Assembly: GCA_946894095.1 (NCBI GenBank)
Contig: OX335665.1
Span: 3,048,001-3,112,000 of the forward strand
Direction: 5' to 3'
Length of the DNA: 64,000 nt
DNA from: Incurvaria masculella
Lineage: Eukaryota; Arthropoda; Insecta; Lepidoptera; Incurvariidae
Below are positions 25,901 to 33,806 of this stretch, one piece after another (the stretch's first letter is position 1; each line of letters starts with the position of its first letter). Below the pieces are notes generated by a model. That model had not been told where the DNA came from. It ran no database searches and worked only from the letters and a program-made list of their open reading frames with translations. Position numbers and translations under genes: made by a program.

Positions 25901-28900
25901 GATACGGCCCATCACGACCGTCCTGCTGAGGCACGCCGTGCGGATGGCCAATTTGACGCAGATGAAGTTCAAGGTTAGAGTGTTGAATGATTACATAGGG
26001 GAGATTTTGAAAGGGGATAACTTTGTCTGCATTGTAAAGAAACTACAGGAATGGGCAAAAGAAAAACCAGGTTGTGCGGCCGGCGGATGGTCTTCAGAAA
26101 AAAAATCTAAGAATCACAATGCTTGCAAATTTTAAAGGCGCGGCAAATAAAAAGGGTATTGCCTCATGAGGCCTGAATCTACTCGACTTTTAGGGAAATC
26201 TTACTCCCAGCGACTGCTTCCTCCCTTAGGCCTCGGCCTATACGTTTTCGTTGAAAAGTTTTCTTCCTAAACCTCTAAAGTCCTATTGAGAATTTCTTTA
26301 TTGAATATGATGACTGCACTAAGGGTTTGTTCAATATATGGATTGGTAGAGAGAGCTTCCTAACTAATTTAGGCCAGCTGATGGCAAACAAAACTTTAAA
26401 ATGAAGTTTTAAAGTTGCCAACCCATTCTATTTTCTACCCTACCCTATTTTATTATTATTATTATAATTTGATTTATAACACTGGCAGCTAATAAGCTGA
26501 TTTTTTTTTAGATAGTTGAAAATATTTCGTCATCTACGAACAGAGTCTTTCTTCAGGCAAGAATGTTTTCAGAACTGTGTTTAAAAATTTAATGTACAGA
26601 TCGAATTAAAATATTTGAAGAGCTTTTGTCTCATTCCCTCTGTCCTTGTCTGCTTTGTACTTTTGGTTCCCGACGTGTGACTACACCGGAGGCAAAATAT
26701 TTTTAGGCAGAAGCCAAGTTTAGTCACTACCGTAACTGCGGCATCGTAATATTTGAAGAGTCCTTTTAAAAAGCCAATTATTTCCTCTATTGAAGAGGTA
26801 TATATTTTTTTTAGTTTATTTTATAGGTTGTCAAGGTGCCCGTATACTAATGTTGCTCAATTTGCATCCATTTCCAGCAATCTTAAGCAACATGGTTTAT
26901 GGGCAATTATGGAGATTAATTGTCCTCATGCGCGGCAATTCGATAAGTAACTCAGCGGCGAAACGAAAAGTATGGAGCAGCGATATCGCTCCATTCGCCG
27001 GTATGCTTGCCGAAAATTGATTGGGTTTGCTCTGTATTGCTCTATTGGTTGCTCCACTATGTTGGGCAACAGTTGCCCAGCAATTAATTGCCTCAAAAAT
27101 TGTCCATGCACGGGCACCTTTACGGCAGGTACTGCTACACCCTTCACTAGTGTGCCGTGCCATTCCCCTCCCGTCCGACCCCTCCCTCGCCCGCAGCCGC
27201 AGGAGGACTACCTGATCGCGCAGGGGCTGCTGATATCGCAGCGGCGTCGCGGCTCTCTGTCTCCGGAGCGTGCGTCGCGCGACCGGTTCGGTCGCCGCCG
27301 CGGCGACGCTGTCTCGCGGGGGAGCAGCGTGTTCGGTGCGTCTCCTCGCTACTCCTGCCACCCTGGTACTTGTCAATTCAGCGTCGTGGCACTATCCCAT
27401 AGCCACTAACGCCTATGCTCTTTGGTTTGAAAAGCCGTAGGTTCAAAATCAACCTTGCTGAAAAGCAACATGTTGCTTAGATCTCGCTATTTCTGCCGCC
27501 CTGGTATTTTGTGGGGATTCATCGCCCTGGTACTGTCCCGTAGCTAAGGAGTAACACCTGTGGGCACTTGTTTCGGAGGCCGTCTGCTGCTCCGGCCGTC
27601 CGGAGCAGCACGTTCGGTAGATCTCGTAACTCCTGCTGCTCTGGTACTATATGTGGATTATAACCTTGGTACTGGCCCGTGTCTTAGGAGCAATGCAGTG
27701 GTCTCTGCTTCGAAGACCATAGGCTAGAAACTCAGCTCACAGGGGAGAAGCATGTTCGGTACATCTCCTTATTATTGCCGTAGGTACTGGTACTGCTGCT
27801 AATGGTACTGACCACCAGCTTAGGAGTAACGCCTGTGGTCTTTTGTTTCAAAATCCATGGGTTCAAAACATAGCATGCGGGCAAGATTGGCAGATCGCCT
27901 CAGTACTTCTGCTGCCCTGGAATTTTGTGGGGATTCATTGCCCTGGTACTGCTCCTAGCTCAGGAGTAATGCCTGTAGCATTTTGTGTAAGGCCACAGAT
28001 TCAAAACACAGTTTGCACCTCTTTCTTTGAAATATGCATTTTTTCTGACAATATTGGTCCACACTTACGGTTCAGAACCATTGTGAAACTGTAGGTTTAC
28101 AGATTAAATTTTACAGTATTGTTTTTTCCAAAAAAATTTCCTAAAACAATTCCAATAGAACCTTCTGATTTTTCATGTGGAGGTAGGTCCATACCATATC
28201 CATACCCTAACCTACCATTTCCTCCCAGGTTTCAAACCATTTTTGGCCAAGCAAGTGGTTGTCATGACGACTGAAGACGGCACCATTCGTTGCGATTCCG
28301 ACCTCGGTCCGTCCAACTCGAAGGTCACTCCATACCGAATCAATTCGGACGAGAAAAAGTTGGTTGTTCGCATTGTAGAAGAACTGTTGGACAACGTTGG
28401 GACGGTGCTACGTGAAGTCGATACTGAGTTTGCGGCGAGAAATGATTTCGAAATCATCGTTGAGGGTTGTGAGTACAATGATAGTTGAGATTAATTTTTA
28501 TTTTGACTACCTACATTGTTGTCAGGCTTTATACCAGTAGAGATGCCGGTTAAAATTAACAAAATGTGGATGGTTTAATAGTGACCATAATATCAAGAAA
28601 TAACAAAAGTTAAACACCTACCCTGTTACTAATAAACCCAGATCATCCTCTGAATAGTTATACAATGTTTTGTCCTTTGCATTAACATGCATTTTCGAAC
28701 TCGAGAGAAAGGGACAAAACATTGTATAACAATCCGCAAGATGATTTGGGTTTATTAGTAGCGGCTTTACATATTTTTAAAGCAAATGTTATTCAATATT
28801 TTGACATTTAGGCACCTCCAATGCAACCAAACCAAGTTTATGAAAACTTTCGCGTTTCCTAGACACTGAAGATTTTTTAATCTAGTTCTAAATGACATTA

Positions 28901-31900
28901 GTGGGTTGGTCTCTAACCTGTGAACCCAGATTCAGCCATTTACCTTATCGTGACCAAAAATGTCGAGACCTACCCGAATATGCGTTATGTCCGACCTTTG
29001 TACATAGTTTGAAATATAAGATGACCAAAATCACGCATCACCAATAGTTAAGCGAGAGGATAGGCAATTCTAAACTTTCTGTGTTTCTGGCTCTATCTGC
29101 TTCTCGCTGGCCAACTGGACATTGATGGCCCCCACTTATAACACACATGGTTTCATGATATTAGCACAAAACACCACATATTCCGGGAGGTCACGACATT
29201 TTTGTAAATGACTGAATCTGGGTTTACAGGTTAGAGACCAACCCTCTAAAGGTAAATATGTCGGTCTGCCTCTGCCAAGTGGTTGCGTTAGCTAGATTGG
29301 CTATACAAAATAGATGTCGGCATGTACCTGCTGATGAATATAATGATCGTCTGGACATATTGATACTTTTTAATTATACAATATTAACTAGTCGGTTTTT
29401 TAATGAAATACATAAATATACCCTAAATTAATCGTTTATAACTGCAAAATTCAACCAACGATTTGTTCAATTTTGGTATTACAAAGCAAGTATGTATTGA
29501 CACTTTCATGCTGCGTTATTTGCAGCCATTTACCTTATCATAACTACTTTTTCAGGCGCCTTATCTAGGTAACACAACCACTTGGCATAGGCAGACCGAC
29601 ACATTTAGCTTCACAAGGTTGGTGTTCATCCTGTGAACCCAGTTTCAGCCATTTACGTTATCGTTACAATTTTTGTCGCGACCTTCTAATCTAACATGGG
29701 CACTATCTGCCTTGCCAGGACCTTCCTTATATTGCCTGGCTACATTGAACTGGATATTGTTATATTATGTCATGTACACAATTTATGAATATATTTTCAA
29801 GCAGCACCATTCAGACAGTTGAAATGTAAATAGATCAGTATTTTAGATGTTGTAATTATTGTCTGCTTTCATAAAAAACTATCCCATGTTTAATATATTT
29901 CTTTTATTACAAAGCTCCGCTGAGATCAGACGTCATCTACGAATCCTTCGAAATTCTGGATAGCCACGAGATAGCATCTAACGGATTCAAAGAGGATGTC
30001 GTTTCATGCAGAGATGAGAAAATATTGCCAGTCGATGACAACATAGACGATGGCAATATCGAACTTAGCTCTGGAGAGCGAATGTTGCCGTGCTTGAAAG
30101 TTGAATTGGGAAAAAAGAATTTCAAATACGACTTGAACGCCACTTTGGGAGAAACCAACAGTATTTTTGACGGAGATGGAATCGTGAACGAAAACCATTT
30201 GGAGATATCTGTTTCTGAAGAAGCGTTTAAAGTGAAGGGGTTCCCAATAACACCCAGTCTGTCTGCGACTCTAGCTGGTATAGTCGTTGGGTAATAGTCG
30301 CTTTGTCTATATTGGTTTTATATTTCGGTGACCGTAAATATACAGGGTGTCTGAGGTTTGATCAGGAATATTGAAGGATCGTGATATGTATCGTATGTTT
30401 AGTGCATTGATCAAACATTTTTTCTTTTATCTCAATCATCTCCAATCTTACCATTTTCTAACAAAGTAAATGCCTATGGCAGTGAGAGCGCTACATTAGA
30501 TACATTAATTAAATTAAAACTTAAAAAAATCCTATAGATAGGACCATTTTTCTTTTTGGAAAATGTGTTTATTAGATCATGTACGGTGGCTCATTTCGAT
30601 ATTCCAGACTGAACCTTAGACACCCTGTATTTGCTTGTATTGGACACGGATGGTTAATACTACACCTAATGTTGTGATATTAGCCACCTTGGAAAATAAG
30701 TGCCATGCCAGTACTACATTGAACTGGTTGGGTTTTCGTTGCGCTTTCGTCATCTTTTCATCCAATACTGATAGAAACGGAAGAAGCGCCATGTGGTCGT
30801 CACTTGTCAGCCTCGGTAGCCCAGTGGCGCGATGCCTTGCGATTCGATAAGCTGGGTGAAGCGCCTCTGAGCGCGGTTGGTTTCTGGATGGGTGAGCATT
30901 TTCTTCCGTTAGGGCTGGCCGTGGTTCGGATTCCACGTAAAACTGCGACTCCCATCTATTATTGTACTTAATAAAAACCGGGCAAAAGATACAAGTTAAT
31001 GCCTGAGGCATTCTCTACCAGTCTACCTTTGGATATCGTGAGCAGTAGTGCATGTCGTATAAGTGCACATTGTGCATATAATCGTATGAGAAGCCATCTG
31101 CGCATCGCGTAGCTCTCTAAATGCGTTCACCAAGTCAGTTTCTACCCAAAGAAACCCTCCAATATCTCTGCGTGTGTCTCTGCCCTTTTGATCTGATGTT
31201 GACCGACCCGGGTTGGTCCAATGATGGTACCAACCCGGGCGGGCTTAACCCAAGCGGGGGAATAGGACCTACAGTTTTCCATGGATTCTGAGCTAATACA
31301 GGTCGCATTTGTGACGTAACGCACTTATCAAACTCAAAAAGAGGAAGAAGATGGTTCATAAATGAAGTGGGGATTTGTATCCCTTATTCATTTCCATCCT
31401 ATCCTATGTCGGGAGAATCAGAGCACCCCTTGTTGTTGACATTAGGCTCTCGAGAGCGAACAGTTTCTTGAACTCATTTTTAGGGTTCCGTACCCAAAGG
31501 GTGAAAACGGAACCCTATTACTAAGCCTCCGCTGTCCGTCCGTCCGTCCGTCCGCCTGTCCGTCCGTCCGTCTGTCCGTCCGTCCGTCCGTCTGTCCGTC
31601 CGTCCGTCTGTCACAGGGCTGTATCTCATGAACCGTAATAGGTAGAGAGCTGAAATTTTCACAGAGTGTGTATTTATTTTGCCGCAACAATAACAAATAA
31701 GTAAGATTAAAAAAAATAATTAAAAGGGGGCCCCATACAAAAAACGTGATTTTTTTAAATTAAATCTTGTACGATGGTACGGAACCCTTCGTGTGCAAGT
31801 CCGACTCGTACTTGGCCGGTTTTTTCTGCCAGGATATGGAACTGTCTGCTGGCGGGTGCCTTTCCTCATACCTATACTCTAGGAGTCTTCAAGCGTACTT

Positions 31901-33806
31901 CGAAGAAGCTCGATAGCTCTGCGATAGTCCGCCAATCCACTGGTATGGTGCCTCGCTGACCGTGTTTTCGCGACGCGAGGTGTAATTGAACTTTCTGAGT
32001 ACCTTAGGTCCTCAGCGCAGCGACCCATACCGGATTTTAATATAAAGAAACCATGACATCTGGCATGGAAAGCCCCTTTCGACCATCTTTCATTCAATGC
32101 ATTGGTACAAATGCAGGCGGAATTAACCCTAATGCTCTCATCCAGCAGTCGCTTGACGTTGAGTTTCGGGATACCCTGTATATGCTAGAAAAAATGTACA
32201 TATTTTCACCTCAATTCCGCGTCATGGCAGATGCACACTATTTGCGATAACCATATATTGAGTAATACATTTAGTGAACATTTTAATGTTACTTTGCAGA
32301 GATTTTAAGCTGTTGAGTTGTGTGAGTCCCGTAGCGGTGGACAGCTTCGTTACTGTATTCGATCATGCGGGAGACGGGAAAGGTTGATATGCTTTTGTTT
32401 TTCATTTACTAGGGTTCCGTACCCAAGGGGTTCCAATGGAACCCTATTACTAAGCCTCCGCTGTCCGTCCGTCTGTCTGTCACAGGGCTGTATCTCATGA
32501 ACCGTAATAGGTAGGCCGCTGAAATGTTTACAGAGTGTGTATTTATTTTGCCGCTATAACAACAAATAGGTAAAATAAAAAAATAAAAAATTAAAGGGCG
32601 TACATATACAAAAATCCGGCCAAGTGCGAGTCGGACTCGCACACGAAGGGTTCCGTACCATCGTACAAGATTGAACACAAAAAAAACTTGTTTTTTGTAT
32701 GGGACCCGCCCTTTAATTTTTATATTTTTTTGATCTGACCTATTTGTTGTTATAGCGGCAAAATAAATACACACTCTGGGAAAATTTCAGCTGCCTACCT
32801 ATTACGGTTCATGAGATACAGCCCTGTGACCGACGGACGGACGGACGGACAGCGGAGGCTTAGTAATAGGGTTTCGTTTTCACCCTTTGGGTACGGACCC
32901 TAAAAACGAGATATTTTTTTGGTTTATCTTGCACGATGGTACGGAACCCATTGTGTGCGAGTCCAAACCGCACTTGGCCGGTTTTTTGTTTAACGCGGAA
33001 ACAAAACTCAGAAAAGTGGCCCGTACCTTAATGGTACCATTGGAGCCCTATTACTAAGCCTCCGCTGTCCTTCTGCCAGCGTGCTGTATCTCATGAACCG
33101 TAATAGGTAGACAGCTGAATTTTTCACAGATTGTTTACTTTTATTGCCACTATAACAAAAATGGTAAAAATAAAAAAAAAGGAAGAAATGCGGTTTTTTT
33201 GTGTTAAATATTGTACGATGGTACGGAACGCTTCGTGTGCGAGTCCGAATCACACTTGACCGGGTTTTAGGAAAGTGGAGCAATGTATAGCAATATTAGG
33301 ATTAGGAGTAGGTTTGATAGTCTAATGAAGACATATCCGCTTATAGAAAAAGAAAAATGTAAACACTTTATCATAGTTACTAATAAACCCAGAATATCCT
33401 CGGAATAGTCATACCATGATTGTCCCTTTCTGTCGAATTGATTGAAAAAACTGCTTGTCAATGCAAAGTACGAAACATAGTATAACTATTCCAAAGTTGA
33501 TTTGGGTTTATTACCTACTAAAGCCCTATAAGGATAGCGCAAGGCTGGACTCGAACCAGCAGCAATCCTATTGACAATTTGCAGTAGTTTTTTTAGGATT
33601 TGGGTTTTTATTCTTAAAGTAAATTTTTTTTAACTAACTAGGTAGCTAATCTCGTAATGTCAATGATGCTATCCACCATAAAACTCCCTGAAATTTCAGA
33701 TATTATTAAATTTCACGAAGACACGAATGTCCACGAGTGGATACAGTCACAGATTGACCATGAAGACTTTACCTATGAGGTCCCGAAAGATGAGAACATA
33801 GATTAG
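13932..33806 (+). CDS. Unrecognised acidic protein, exons interleaved with Mtx2
   Basis: Candidate exons are 13932-14247 (ATG 13932, ending phase 1 before GTAAGT), 17651-17748 (phase 2 to 1), 28229-28468 (1 to 1), 29915-30290 (1 to 2), 32300-32382 (2 to 1) and 33700-33806 (1 to stop TAG). AATAAA follows at 33904. All junctions from 17651 onward are in phase; one small exon linking 14247 to 17651 is missing. The protein is hydrophilic and acidic ([40 protein letters not shown]), with no signal peptide, membrane segment or family I know. These exons use AT-rich third positions, unlike the GC-rich Mtx2 exons between which they lie, so I model a separate gene. Alternatively the exons from 28229 on could be the tail of a long Mtx2 isoform through 27197-27335, which is also phase-compatible. 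Confidence 0.5.

Noticed and set aside
26897..27376. 159-codon minus-strand ORF
   Set aside because: It is antisense to the GC-rich exon 27197 and a dispersed repeat; no similarity and no splice support.
31442..31696. Minus-strand ORF rich in Asp-Gly-Arg-Thr
   Set aside because: It is a translation of the GTCC simple repeat inside an interspersed repeat.
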